A stretch of DNA of 64,000 bases, from positions 2,348,501-2,412,500 of the forward strand of contig JAGVVL010000018.1 of the NCBI GenBank assembly GCA_018287875.1, in the 5' to 3' direction. The position numbers and the translations under genes were made by a program. Shown piece by piece: positions 47,090 to 58,513 of the stretch (positions within the stretch are counted from its first letter, which is position 1; every line of letters starts with the position of its first letter). The notes below the pieces were generated by a model, which saw only the letters and a program-made list of their open reading frames with translations, was not told the DNA's origin and searched no databases. Source of the stretch: Nigrospora sphaerica. Lineage: Eukaryota > Ascomycota > Sordariomycetes > Amphisphaeriales > Apiosporaceae.

Positions 47090-50000
47090 GGATCTCCCGC
47101 CAAAAGACAGGGAGATGAGGCTCAATCTGCACGGGGGCGCCTCCCGCGAAGCCATTTTCTTCTTCCTCCCCAGAGGCGCGAAAAGAAGCACGGCAGCGCA
47201 CGTAACCCAAGCGCCAAGCTCCCAGATCTGCAGGGTTCTAGTCCAATATCCGGCCCGCGGGAGAGGCGCTGCGGGCATGGCATTGGGCAACTGGCCAGGC
47301 GCCGGGCCGCTTGATGATTGCGATCGAGACCTCAGTGTTTCCTGTTGCGCATGCTTGACAGCTGCACGCCAGGCCTTCACGACGTGCTTCTATGCCGGGC
47401 AGCCTTGGATGCTTTCACGCGTTCTGTGCCTACCGGACTCGCTGGCTCCAGCGGCGCCTTGGGCCTGCATCGGCCCTTGGCAAAACTCGCACGGGCTGGC
47501 TGCTTCTCACATTAACTTTCCGTTTGTATCGCTGGCGCACCAAGGCGCCCCTCCCCCGGAGCCGGCGACCACTACTGTCTTTTTGACTCAGGTACCTGCA
47601 TATCTTGGGTCACACGCCTGACCGAGGATGAGCCCTCGCCATGTTCGCCTTCCTTTCAGCTCATCCACCGACTCGTACCCCTGAACTGAGGTAAAGGCGT
47701 CGGTCCGATCGCTCTCAGGAACCCACCGGTGCATAGACGACACTCACTTCTTACCATGTCACTACACGCCAGATGCATCATTCTAAGCGCTTGACGGCGG
47801 CTTGGCCGATCGGCTGCACGGGTGATCCGCCAAGTACATGTACCTCTTGACGGGGATGGGGCCAAGGATGTAGGTACCGACTCCATTAGGCTTTCGTAGT
47901 TCTGGTGCCATCATGGGGTATAAGCTTTCCGATCTAGGTGCCGACAAACCCTGTGAACCGTAGCCCTGGGCTACTTTTGTTCGGAGCTGGAACGTTGTCC
48001 CATGATTAACGCACCCGCCGTTCTGTTTTCATCGGCGACCGGCAGGTTGTGGAACAGACGACAGGCCGAACCACAATCCGCCCCGAACCGTTAGTCTGGT
48101 GCCAACTTTTGTCCACTGCGGCGTGATGCGAGCACAGGCTTCCGGACAGACAAGTTACTCTGTGTTACTTTTAAACACCGAGCAGACGGACGGCTTTGCC
48201 TCCTCGCTACTAAAATATTGTTCTGTGAGACCACCTCAGCTTCGACGTGCTACGGAAGTGCGTAGCTCTTGGGACACATAGTCCAATTCATTGGCGAGGC
48301 GGTATAATATCCAGCTGCGAGCCAACACCAATGTTTCCGAGTAGAGCGTTGAGCGACTCTAGGTGCCACATGTCTCTCACACCTTTTCCGGGGACAACAT
48401 GCCCTCTTTGACCGAAAAAAGTGCCGTGATACAGCACACTGCAGCGCAAACCGCCACCAACCGAGTGGCATGTAATGAGTCTCGGCAGGGTGCTGACCTG
48501 GTTGGGTATTCCGGACATAGTCGCACGGTGTCTCCGGAAGATCATAAAGCCACGCTGGTGAAGCGTTACAAGCAGTGGAACGTATCATCCAGCTTCAGGG
48601 CTTACTGATGTTACGACTCAGGCAGCCCTGTATGTCCGGGCATTCCGCCCCGTCGTCTTCAAAAGTGCTACACTAAATATTGACAGCTCAAGGCCAAATC
48701 TCCTCGCACGCCCGCTATCAAGCATACCTAAGTAGCTTGGAGTATCTAAATGATATCGATCATGAGTTCGCCTCCGTTGAGCGTGCGTTTGAAACCGGCA
48801 GGAACAGCCGAGTAGGGGAGCCCACGGCAGCCACTCGACAGCCAGATAACTGGGCAATGTGGTTCCAACTCCGTGCCCAATGCAGCGAAAGGCCCGGCCG
48901 GTTCCGGCTGGCGTCCTTATCTCTCCATCCTATTCCGCAGTCCTCGTTGACGGATCGGCTTGAAGTTAAAGTGGACGCGGTGCTACCGAGTAGCTTTTAC
49001 CTTGTTGCCGAAGGGCCTTTGGGCGATGTGGCTTCTGTGCTTTGTTCCCAGGTCACGACGGCCTCGCCCTCGGGTTGAACGTTCGGCGTCACCCAGCCAC
49101 CCGCGTCATACTGCCCAAGGCAATATCACTGGTGCTGACGAGAGTAGGAAAAAAATAGATGAACCGGATATTCCTGTAAGGAATCATCCAAATCTCTTGC
49201 GTTGGAGGCTTTCCGGCTCCTGTAGTACCGTCTTCTATGGCGCAAAACGAGGAGGACCGTTTTCACGTGTTTAGAGAGCTTCCAGGCCGGCATGCACCAC
49301 TACCAGCTCGAGCTCCTTCGTGAACTCGGAAAGCAGGCTTGGTGTTGTTGCCCATCTGAGGGGCGTTGTGCAGTGGAAGTAGCTAATAGGACAGCCTATT
49401 TCTGCCATGTTCTGCTCTGAAGATTCAAGTCAGCCACATGTCCTATTGCATGCATATAGGTCACCGGCAGTGTGGTAGTTCTCTATACCATTTTGGGGTC
49501 GTATTGACACCACCTCTGCATACCTGGTCATACTTGCTTCTATAGATACGGACCTGAGTACTGAAAGTCCGGCGCAGCTCGAATTCTTCATTGGGCCGCT
49601 AGGTAGTTCACATTGTTCGCAAAGATGAACCGCCCAAAGACAGGAAGAACAGGCCATGAAACCTGGCACCTGACTACTCAAGTCTCATATCCTGAAGGAA
49701 TTGAATGTGCCTTTACGCCCGCCTACCCTCCACGGGTGATGCCATGAAGGATTCTATAGGTAGATAATGGAATAGCGAGTATCTGTCACTGGAGCGGTAG
49801 CCTACGGCACAAATGGGGGAAACTTGTCACCAGTCGTCAACCACCGGTTCGGCCTTGGTTTCCGCAAGTCTATTGTTAGGACAGTGAAGATACATTATGG
49901 AGATAGGACACCGCATCCAGGCCTGCTCTCACAGTCAACCGGGGTGATACCGTCTTTCCAATAGCCATTGTTCGTTAGCGAAGCGACGTATTCCGTCCCT

Positions 50001-51162
50001 GGAGCGGGGAAGTTTGATAGTGACATCGGCGGAATACGGGCAAGCGGCAAGATGGAAAACGGATACTGCGCCAACAGTCCCCTGAAACCATTGTAGTCTT
50101 TTGATATTTACTCGAAACCCGCGCTAGAGGGACTTCACACAGCCTAGCTAGTCGTTCAATGGTTGGTAAGTGTTGGAAAGGGTCTAAAATCGACAACTCA
50201 CGTTGTTGCGCCCCGAATGGTCCTTGAGGTGCTTCATCTGGCAACCCAGCAACTCTGGGTGAAACATATCAAAATGCGAAAGATATACGTGCCAGCAGCG
50301 ATATTCATGCGCTCGCCGCGTGCCAGAGGCCGGCCAGGCTGCGGAATCTATCTGCACTTGACCATCGCTGAAGCACACACCCCGCTCCCCTTCCTTTTCC
50401 ATCATCTTTGATGGACCGACCCGATGGGAAGTATTTATCAGCTTGGGGCTGACTGACGACCATGCCTTCCGGGGCAGAGGAGCTGGTATCTTGCGGCTAG
50501 GCAAGACGATTCCGGGGGTTTACCAACGCTGTCAACCCCGGGGGAGATCCGAACGCCGCCGAAGAGGATGGCAGAAACGGGAAGATTCGACGACCCGAGA
50601 AGGCCGGTATATTGGGAAGGTCGCATTCATGCAAGCTGCGATAAGCGGGCGATGCCCGTCATCTTTGCGGTCTTGGCGGTGGTCTGATGATGTAGTGAAT
50701 ATTGACAGAGGCCCCGGCTTCTCTGATGTCATCAGGCTTGTGGTGTATGCGTGTTCCTTCCGTCCGATCCCTCGTCCCAACGGCGCATTCATCAACGTAT
50801 CAACAGGGTACGGGGATAACGGGGAACCTTGGGCGCATTCGACTTGGATGTTGAAACGGGGAAAGTGGTGCAAAGAATCAGACGAGCCGAGCCTGTTCAT
50901 TGGATGGATGGGTCGTGACGGGCTCACCCGTGATCCTGGCCATTTCCCTTCTGCCAAAAAAAAGTTGAGGGCGAGCGGATGCGAGCGCGACTCTGAGATG
51001 GATTGAGGTCGCCCATGCAGGTCTAGTACCAAAGTAGCGAGCTGACTGGCAGCTTCGTGAACTAATGTGGTTATCATTCCTTATTTCCTTGGAATCGACC
51101 GGGCCGCAACATGCCAGCATATCGAGGGACCCAAATGGTGAGGAATTCATTATCCCGGGCTG

Positions 51163-51702
51163 TCAGGCTTCTAGAAGCGCCACCCGGACATGGCCAGACC
51201 AGCCCGCTGCAGAAGCAGCTCCCAACAGAGGAGCTGCATGGATCCAATCCGTGTGTGACCTCGTACAACAACATAGATACGTGCCCGATTCGCAGCAGAC
51301 GCAATCACCGCGGCTGGAATTTTGTAACGCGATGTGCGGAAGGGGCAGGGAGGAATCTTCAAGTTTCAGTAAGCGCTGGTGTTGCCTCTTTTTCTTTATT
51401 TGGAACGCATTGGCCTCCGTGACATCCGCCGGCGTGAATGCCATACTGTCGTGGCCCCACAGGCGACGGAATGCATCCCCGAGATAATCCTCACAGATTA
51501 GAATGGCTCGAGGGCGCAGCTTGGGGGTTCTCGGAGAAGAGCTGAAAAGGTCGGCAGTCCTGAAACCACGATGCGATTCAAGATGAACGCGCAGACACAC
51601 TAGCGTTTGCGCGTTGAGAAGACGCCAAAAGGTCGAAGCAATCGTCGCGAAATTGTGTGGCGCCAGCTGGCCGTCGCGGGGTATCATAGATAGGCCGAGC
51701 AT
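51163..51702 (-). CDS. Unrecognised 179-codon ORF, doubtful
   Basis: Begins at an ATG and codes for 179 residues with some helical-looking runs (for example LAPHNFATIASTFWRLL), then a Cys-rich stretch (CVCCES, YLCCC). I do not recognise it, and a second frame at 51,745-51,957 on the same strand is not clearly joined to it. The antisense strand also carries frames of 103 to 140 codons here. It may be a remnant of a decayed gene or chance. Confidence 0.15.
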   Translation of the reverse strand: MLGLSMIPRDGQLAPHNFATIASTFWRLLNAQTLVCLRVHLESHRGFRTADLFSSSPRTPKLRPRAILICEDYLGDAFRRLWGHDSMAFTPADVTEANAFQIKKKRQHQRLLKLEDSSLPLPHIALQNSSRGDCVCCESGTYLCCCTRSHTDWIHAAPLLGAASAAGWSGHVRVALLEA

Positions 51703-52520
51703 AGGTCCCTGGAGCCACGCAGGAACGGTTGAGGAGGGCCTTGGTCAGGAATGCAACGTCAGCATTGGCGTGACGTTGCGACCGGAGGCAGGGCAGGTCG
51801 GTGAATGCGCGGTGTGGAAGACGCTGTCGTCAGCCCGGTTTTCAACTTCGCCACGCGCCCACTCCGGCCGTGGCAGGCCGATCAAAGGGTCCTTGGGGAA
51901 GCCATGACGCTGACTCCAGCCGTTACCAGCGGGAAGGGTGCCTGTTTGGAGGGACAAGGCGCCTCTATGAGGATCCGTTACCGCAGGCCAGCAGCGGGAT
52001 TGGATGTGGTGGCATAAAGGCTTGGGCCGGAGGATCGTCGCTCGCCCAGGACTAGGCGGGTAGGACCCTATAATGCTCGCGTTATAGATAAGTTGACGTG
52101 GGAATGGCGATGGGGCCCTTCACTCGGCAGAGGCCATCATCACCCAGTTAGTTCCGAGGCAGCCCAGCAACGTTTATTTTTGGGTGAAAGGGCGCCCTTG
52201 TTGGGGGCCACATCTTGTCTCGGTAGGACGGTTTGCAATGCTGCCCGGACCCGTCGGACAGAGTGACTCGCAACTGGAGACGCGCATAAATTGCCCGGAC
52301 GGGAACGGGCACGACTCTCGTGAGCTGAGGGTTTGATGGAGAAAGAGATGCTGGTTAAATGAGGTTATGCTAGACAACCGGAGCGCTGTGGGATCCCGCA
52401 AATTCGTCCACCCTCAGCCATGAGGCGCCTCCATCCGTTCTGGACGGGGCTCCTCACGAGCCAGCCTACCCGTCCATCGAACCGACTGACCAAAGGGGGC
52501 GGGAGGGCCGCATCGCGTGC

Positions 52521-52548
52521 TGTCTGGCTGTCTGGCTGTCTGGCTGTC
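52521..52548 (+). repeat. Eight-base tandem repeat
   Basis: Three and a half direct copies of TGTCTGGC in non-coding DNA. Confidence 0.85.
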
Positions 52549-53667
52549 AGTCTGTGTCTCTCCACGATGTGTGGCCATCGTCTCCCCACCGCCACTGCGA
52601 TCGCGAGACCCAATGTGACGTGACGGTTGCTGCTGAGCTGGCGGTCGAGACTCTAGAAGAATCTCTCGGCCACACACACCTACAGCGAAGCCTGCAGTTG
52701 CACCAGTCATGAATTGCGTGCAGTCATGTACAATCACTCAATCCGCCCATCCCGCTGCGGGCGGGGGGGCAGTTGTTACCCTGGTTGTGGGCCCGTAACT
52801 ACATTCCGCAGGTACTTCCCATCTGCTAGGTACGATGTCCGTACCCTGAGTACCTAGCCGTACTTACATGAGCGGGTTAGCAGATACCACCAGCCTGCAC
52901 GCGCAATCTGGATGTCGGACAAGAGCCGAGCAAACGGGGCTAATTACTGACTTAATGGGCTAGGTGCGGCAAAAACCAAGAGGAATGCCCTGAGGCGAGG
53001 CATCCGGAAGGCTTGGACATGGAGAGAGGTATGTAAGTACATACTTAATTGTCTATGTCAGGTACTTTTCCAGGTACAGTCGGTAGTCGAGGTAAGAGAT
53101 GGGATGATAGGCGTGGCATGGACGCAGCAGCTGGTCTTTGCGGCGGCTGATCCATGCTAGCCGCCTCGTTGCCCTGACAGAATGCTTTACCTACCCGTTC
53201 ATGCGAAAGGTTGATTGTGGTCGGGCGCGTGTTTCTGTACACGCCCGACCTCTATTGTCACATTTGTGTGTTTGTGTTGGTATCGACAGCGCGAGCGAGC
53301 CGCCGCTTCGCTCCCAGGTAACGTCTATTGACGGGATCTAGCTGGGGGTTCGCAAATACGAGAAATCCACCGCTCGCCAAGGGGAAAGGGGGGTCAAATG
53401 AGATATACCAGACCTGCTGAGTGGCTAGAGACAGCAGCGGTCCCGCCGTCGTGTGCCACTTCTGGGAATGGCTAGGCTGGGACGGATAGAATGCGTGACC
53501 CGTAAGCCGTGCTGGAGTTGGGAAGGGATGGAGTCTGCCTTCGGCCTCCATGTAACCTCGCCTTTAACCGCGCGCCGGGGAGCAGCAGCGGTACCTAGTA
53601 AAAGACAGACCCCGACCGGGGGGGCCAAGCCAAAGAGACCAAACACACAATCCATTTCCGCCCAGCC

Positions 53668-53696
53668 CATCCTCTCTCTCCCTCTCCCTCTCTCCA
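53668..53696 (+). promoter_or_regulatory. CT tract upstream of the membrane-protein gene
   Basis: An almost pure C/T stretch about 550 bp before the start codon at 54242. Such tracts are common near transcription starts of well-expressed fungal genes; assignment as a promoter element is inference. Confidence 0.4.
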
Positions 53697-54241
53697 GTCC
53701 AGTCGTCTTCTCACGTCCCATCCGACCCGACACACACACACCACCCGCCCTCACGCTCGTTCTCCATTGGGCTGCTTTGCTTGGGGGCAGTGACCAACAC
53801 AACTCCATTACAATCAACCCACCACACTCGTTAACTCGGCCCTTTTCCCACTTTCACCCGCCCACCTAGTTAACCCGCCATACCTGCTCCCCGGTCGCGC
53901 GCTAGTTCTAGTAGTCCTGTTCTGCTCTGCGCTGCCTCGGGTTGCCGGTGCCTTTCCAGCCTTTTTCCCTTCCTCCATCTTGCGAACCAGGGAAGCCAAC
54001 CCCCCAAACCGACCCAACACCCAAGCAACCTCGCACACCCAGGCGCTGAGGAACGCCGCGCAACGCATCTTACCGCCGCCTCTCTAATCTCGCCGGCGCT
54101 GTATCAGCGTATTGGGTCCTTCACGGCTGCTGCTTCGGTGTAACGACCGTCGCGGAAGTGTCAACGAGAGAGGAGATTATCGTTTCTCCTCCTCGTCATC
54201 ATCGTCCTCAACTTACCCTATCATCTCCACCACCAGCCGAC

Positions 54242-55165
54242 ATGTATTCGACGCGTCTAGCCCACCTCCTGTTGGTGGTCCTGTCGGTCGTCACCGTAAC
54301 CCAGGCTGCCTGGTTCGACTTCACTCTCCTCCAGCGGTCGGACAGCCTCGTGATTCGTCAGGACACCAACAGCAGCTCGGCGGCGCCTGCCGACGACGAC
54401 AAACCCGCCGCCTCGGCCAGTGCTAGCGAAGCTCCCGCTCCCACGACCAGCAAAGAGCCCGAAAAGACGAGCCAGGCCGAGGAGACCACAAGCGCTGCCC
54501 CGCCCGCTACCACGTCTGACAAGCCCGCCGACCCCACGACCAAGGACGACCCGCCGGCGTCGACGACAGCCAACGGTAACAATGGCGGAGGGGTACCGTC
54601 ACCCACGACGACCAATAACGCGCCTACCGCGCAGCCCTCGAACGGCGGCGGCAGCCAGCCTTCCTCGACGAATCGCGGCGGCAACTCGAACGCCTCCCCC
54701 ACGGCGACTTCGGCGGATGGTGGCAAGACCACGGCCGCCCCCAGCACCACTGCCAAGCCGTACACCACCGTGGTAACCGTCTTCATGACCAACGAGGCCG
54801 GCGAGGTTTCCATGTCCGTGTCGTCGTCGACCGTCACTCCCACGCTTGCGCAGGACTCGTCGAAGAACAACAACGAGGGCATGTCGAAGGAGACGCAAAA
54901 CACCATCATCGGCGTCTGTGTTGGCGTTGGCGGTGCTATTGTCCTGGCCGTTATTGCCCTGCTCATCTGGCGGCTCCGCAAGCGCCGACAGGAGCAGGAG
55001 GACGGCGATGACCTGGTCAACTACGGCGCCGGTACCAGCCAGTTCAACAGCGGCGGCCCCGAGAAGCTGGAGCCGGGCGGCAGCGTCAGCGGTCGCAGTC
55101 CCTTCCAGAGCACCCTGGAGTCGTACCATGCGCCGGCCCAGTCCAACCCGGGCACCAACTTCTAG
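54242..55165 (+). CDS. Ser/Thr-rich single-pass membrane protein, cell-wall-sensor-like
   Basis: 307 residues. The start is ATG 54242, since MYSTRLAHLLLVV begins a typical signal peptide ending near residue 22; an in-frame upstream extension lacks signal-peptide character. Residues about 25-205 are Ser, Thr, Ala, Pro and Asn-rich, probably heavily O-mannosylated, with a later YTTVVTVFMT segment. One transmembrane helix (about 221-245, IIGVCVGVGGAIVLAV) is followed by a basic RLRKRR stop-transfer and a 60-residue cytoplasmic tail. This architecture matches Mid2- or Wsc-type wall-stress sensors and other fungal mucin-like membrane proteins; no WSC cysteine domain is present. The exact role is unknown. 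Confidence 0.8.
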   Translation: MYSTRLAHLLLVVLSVVTVTQAAWFDFTLLQRSDSLVIRQDTNSSSAAPADDDKPAASASASEAPAPTTSKEPEKTSQAEETTSAAPPATTSDKPADPTTKDDPPASTTANGNNGGGVPSPTTTNNAPTAQPSNGGGSQPSSTNRGGNSNASPTATSADGGKTTAAPSTTAKPYTTVVTVFMTNEAGEVSMSVSSSTVTPTLAQDSSKNNNEGMSKETQNTIIGVCVGVGGAIVLAVIALLIWRLRKRRQEQEDGDDLVNYGAGTSQFNSGGPEKLEPGGSVSGRSPFQSTLESYHAPAQSNPGTNF

Positions 55166-56632
55166 ACAGGCGGCCCCGACACGCCCGCCATCTGTTTCTC
55201 CGTCCTTTGACTTTGTTACCCCATTGGCGTTGGAGTTTACAGGGGACTTGCATGGTACCGGGGCCAGAAACACGGCGGCCCGTGGATACTTGTACTAGAC
55301 AGCTACGTCGCCGTCGCAAATGACGGCGGCACTCTCCCGCAGCAAAGTGGGATCGGTTCTCGCGCGCTTCGGCCTTGGCATCGTCTCCCGCGGCCCCGGG
55401 CTCTGACGGGTGGGCGAAGAGGCACGTGGAGATGGCACAGGGAATGCATCGGAATTAGGAACTTGGCGTCGTTTAATCGGCGACGACCAGCGGGAGGAAG
55501 TTCAAAATATCAATCTTCTCGTGTATAGACCTTCATAATACCAACTCTGTTCGCATTCTCCACCATTCGTTAGTCAGAGACTTCGGCCGTCCCTTGCAGT
55601 AGTACGAACTATGCGAACGGCGGCCGCCCGGGATGCCGGTAGGTTTGGGGCTCCCGTGAAGCGATCATGGATGCTTGCGGGACGAAGACAGCGGCTAGCA
55701 CCGGCACTGGACGCCAGCGCGACACAATGTAGGGGAGCGATTCGATGGCATCCCCAGCCAATGCGTCCGGTGTTGGGCGCCCAGGACGGCGTATGACGAC
55801 GCCAACACGGAAACAAGTCGCCGCCGTTCCCTCCAAATGTTTCCCGCTCACCCGGGCGTCGGCAACGACGACCCCTGGCATTGACTCCTGACTTCACGTC
55901 CCAGGGCCGTCCCAGGGCCGCCCCAGGGCCGCCCAAGGTCCCCCATTCCCCGGCACGGCGGGCGGGGAAATGCCGCGGGCTCATTGGCCGAACCAGCCAA
56001 CGATGCCCCCCAAGGACGTCTCAAGACGGTTTCAGCACGCCCGTCGGCCGCCTGGCATCTACGACTCTTTTAGCCTGGAGCTGGGCTGTTTCTCTCGCGG
56101 TTTGGAACCGTGCAACTTCGTTTCTTTGCGTATTTCCGCAGTCCGTCTTCTCGTTACTGTGCAGGTGCCCTTCTTTTGCTATTGACCGGAGGAGCTGTTG
56201 GCCGTCCGGCAATCCACAATCTGCGGCTCTCACGGCAATCCGGTGCCATCGCAGGGACCTTCTTTTGGCTTCACCCAACCTTTCAACACCCCCGTCGTTC
56301 ATCCGGCCGCCCGTCTCTTGAAGCCGATCGGTCATCACTCTTCAGCATCACACAACTCTGACGACTTTTGCGCCCCCGTCGCCGCCCCCGAATCGGCGAT
56401 CAGTTTTCACTTTCCGTCCTCGTTTCTTCTGCCTTTTCCGCCTTGTCCCGGTCAGCCGCGTTCGTGCGGCCGTTCATTTCGGAACCTGGCGCCCGGCCGT
56501 CCCTAAGGGCCCCTCTTAAGCTCCCCCCCTCTCCGCGACCCAAAGGGAGACCAGACTATCGAAAAAAATAAACCGGTTCCCCACGCGCCCAAATAGTTTC
56601 CAGCCGGTTCCAAGCCCTGTTCCACGCCCTCC
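55166..56632 (+). other. Intergenic region, 1.5 kb
   Basis: Between two + strand genes. It holds the presumed terminator of the membrane-protein gene and the promoter of the secreted-protein gene, whose last 300 bp are pyrimidine-rich. Three to four copies of a ten-base CCCAGGGCCG-type unit lie at about 55,901-55,936. No gene is seen. Confidence 0.55.
55901..55936 (+). repeat. Ten-base tandem repeat
   Basis: Three close copies of CCCAGGGCCG plus a decayed fourth, GC-rich and non-coding. Confidence 0.75.
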
Positions 56633-57550
56633 ATGCGGTGGTGCGGTAGTAGCATAGTGCCCGGCGCCCTGGCGCTGGCGTCCCTGCTGGCGACGGGCGT
56701 CGCTGCCGGCGATCTGGCCGACGAGTTCAACCGCGAGTTCCAGCAGGTCGGCCTGCTGCCGCGGCAATCGCGCAAGCTGCTGAAGGACAACATCCAGGTG
56801 CGTGTGACGTCGCTCTGTGCCTCGCGGCGGAGGAGATGGAGGTGAAGAAGTGGTGAAGGACACCAAGGGAGAATATTGCTGACGGTGGGCAAAAACAGCC
56901 GTTCGCACAAAAACTGGGCGGCTTTGAGGCCTCTTCGGTACGTTTTTGAACCCAACGGGTGATGATAGCACCCTGCTCTCGGGACGGACCCGGAAACCCT
57001 CACGGCTGACCTGTTGCGTCCTCCCCCCCCCTTTTCAGATCACCCAATCAGACGACTCGAAACGGCCGTTTACCGTAGACGGCAACACCTTTGTAAGTGG
57101 CGTCCCCGGTCCCGTATTCTTCCCGGAGCCCGCCCGGAGGGCCGGAGGGGAAGAGGGCCTATCACTAATGCGGGCGGCTTCGGAAACCGTTCAGACCGAC
57201 TTCAAGTCCGCCGCCGACCGGGCGTGCGACAACCAGAAGAACAAGTGCGCCGACCAGGCCAACCGCGACAAGAGCGCCGGCTTCAAGGTGAACGACTGCG
57301 ACAAGCAGAACGGTACGTCCCCGTCCTATCCCGCCCAACCAGGGCATCCCCCCTCCTCCTTGCGCACACGCAAAGGGGAGAGAGAGAACGAGAGGGAGAG
57401 AGGGAAGCAAGGGCTTGGCTGACGGGTCCCCCGCCCCCACCCCCCCGAAAAACAGAGGCGTGCAAAAAAGCGGCGGCGTCGGCCACCACGACGAGCTTTG
57501 CCGAGCTCACCAGCTCGACGGCCGAATTCGACATTTTCTGCGAGACGTAG
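56633..57550 (+). CDS. Small secreted cysteine-containing protein
   Basis: Five exons are modelled: 56633-56797, 56899-56937, 57039-57092, 57195-57312 and 57456-57550 (156 residues), each with GT-AG borders (GTGCGT, GTACGT, GTAAGT, GTACGT). The N-terminus is a signal peptide (about 1-25, ending near GVAAG). The mature part has four or five cysteines in a C-terminal block (ACDNQKNKC, NDCDKQNEAC) and ends in FDIFCET, a pattern I recall from small secreted or wall-associated proteins of filamentous ascomycetes. Function is unknown; an effector-like or wall role is possible. The third intron (102 bp) is in frame and stop-free, so a longer isoform could exist. Exon 2 is only 39 bp and is the least certain. 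Confidence 0.75.
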
Positions 57551-58513
57551 AACCACGGGCGTGGGGAATAACAGGGACGGGGGGGGGGGCCGACGAGAAG
57601 CGGAATCTCCCTATCGGTCCCCTCTCCCCCTCTTTCCCTTCTCCTCTCGGCCCGTACAGCGCTGGGGCGGGCAATTTTAATCCCCTGGCTAGGCGGTCTC
57701 GTGAACCGAGATTGACAACCCCCCCGGGACCCAAACTTTGCCCGCCGTCGCCTTCCCCTTCCCTCGCCGGACATTTGTACCTTTTTCCGTGCCCGGGGCT
57801 TTTCGTTCTTTGTATTTTCGTATTTATTCCGCCGTCCGATCCCGTGCTTTTCGGCCCAACGGGTCTTGTGGTCGAGCGCCCGCTTGTGTACTTTATTATC
57901 GGATCGAGACGCAAGGGAGTTCAGGGGGTGATGGGTGAGGGCGTGCAATTGAGAGACGGGGCGAGTGCGAGTTTTATTGGGAAGGGGCTTATACTCGAAC
58001 CCAGTTGCCGGTCGCTTCGTTCCCCCTTCTTCGACGTCGCGCCCGTGTGGACTGGCTGTGCATACTATTTAATAGAAACTGTGGAAAAAGGCACTCGTCG
58101 TCACGCGGAATCGATGGTCAAAGATGCTAGGCGGAAGTTTGGGTGGTCGTGGGTGGTGAGAGGACGGCGCCAAGGGTCTCGCTTATCGCCCGGCCGCGTA
58201 AGCCGGAATCGCCTATACACCATACATACAACCGAGGCGGTTAACTAACGGATGGTTATTTGTTTTTTTATTCTTGTCTCGGGACTATTTACATTCTATC
58301 CCGCTTCCATACCCCGGGATATGACCACACATGTGTATGCACACAGACAGACGGGCAGAGATAGAGAGTGTGTCCAAGATGTAGTAGACAAACGCGTATG
58401 AGGTACCTCGACATGCTTTCCACGTTGTCCTCGAGGCCATCCGTCCTCGCCCGCCCCCTCGTCTTGTTGTTTTATTTTTCTTATTTTTTTCCCCCCTCGC
58501 GCCGCCCGTCCCC
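57551..58513. other. Convergent intergenic region, about 1 kb
   Basis: 3' flanks of the secreted-protein gene (+) and the SET-domain gene (-). No gene is seen; it presumably contains both transcription ends. Confidence 0.6.

Larger units (their letters stand above)
45764..54241. other. 8.5-kb intergenic region between divergent genes
   Basis: It lies between the starts of the large coiled-coil gene (-) and the membrane-protein gene (+). No gene is strongly supported. The part from about 48 to 52 kb has lower GC than the flanking genes. Contents include a C17 run (47,073-47,089), an eight-base tandem repeat (52,521-52,548) and a CT tract (53,668-53,696) in the likely promoter or leader of the membrane-protein gene. 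One unrecognised frame at 51,163-51,702 (minus) is discussed separately. Confidence 0.55.

Noticed and set aside
50443..51077. Overlapping 187- and 181-codon ORFs on opposite strands
   Set aside because: Neither strand shows a known family; mutual overlap suggests chance open frames.
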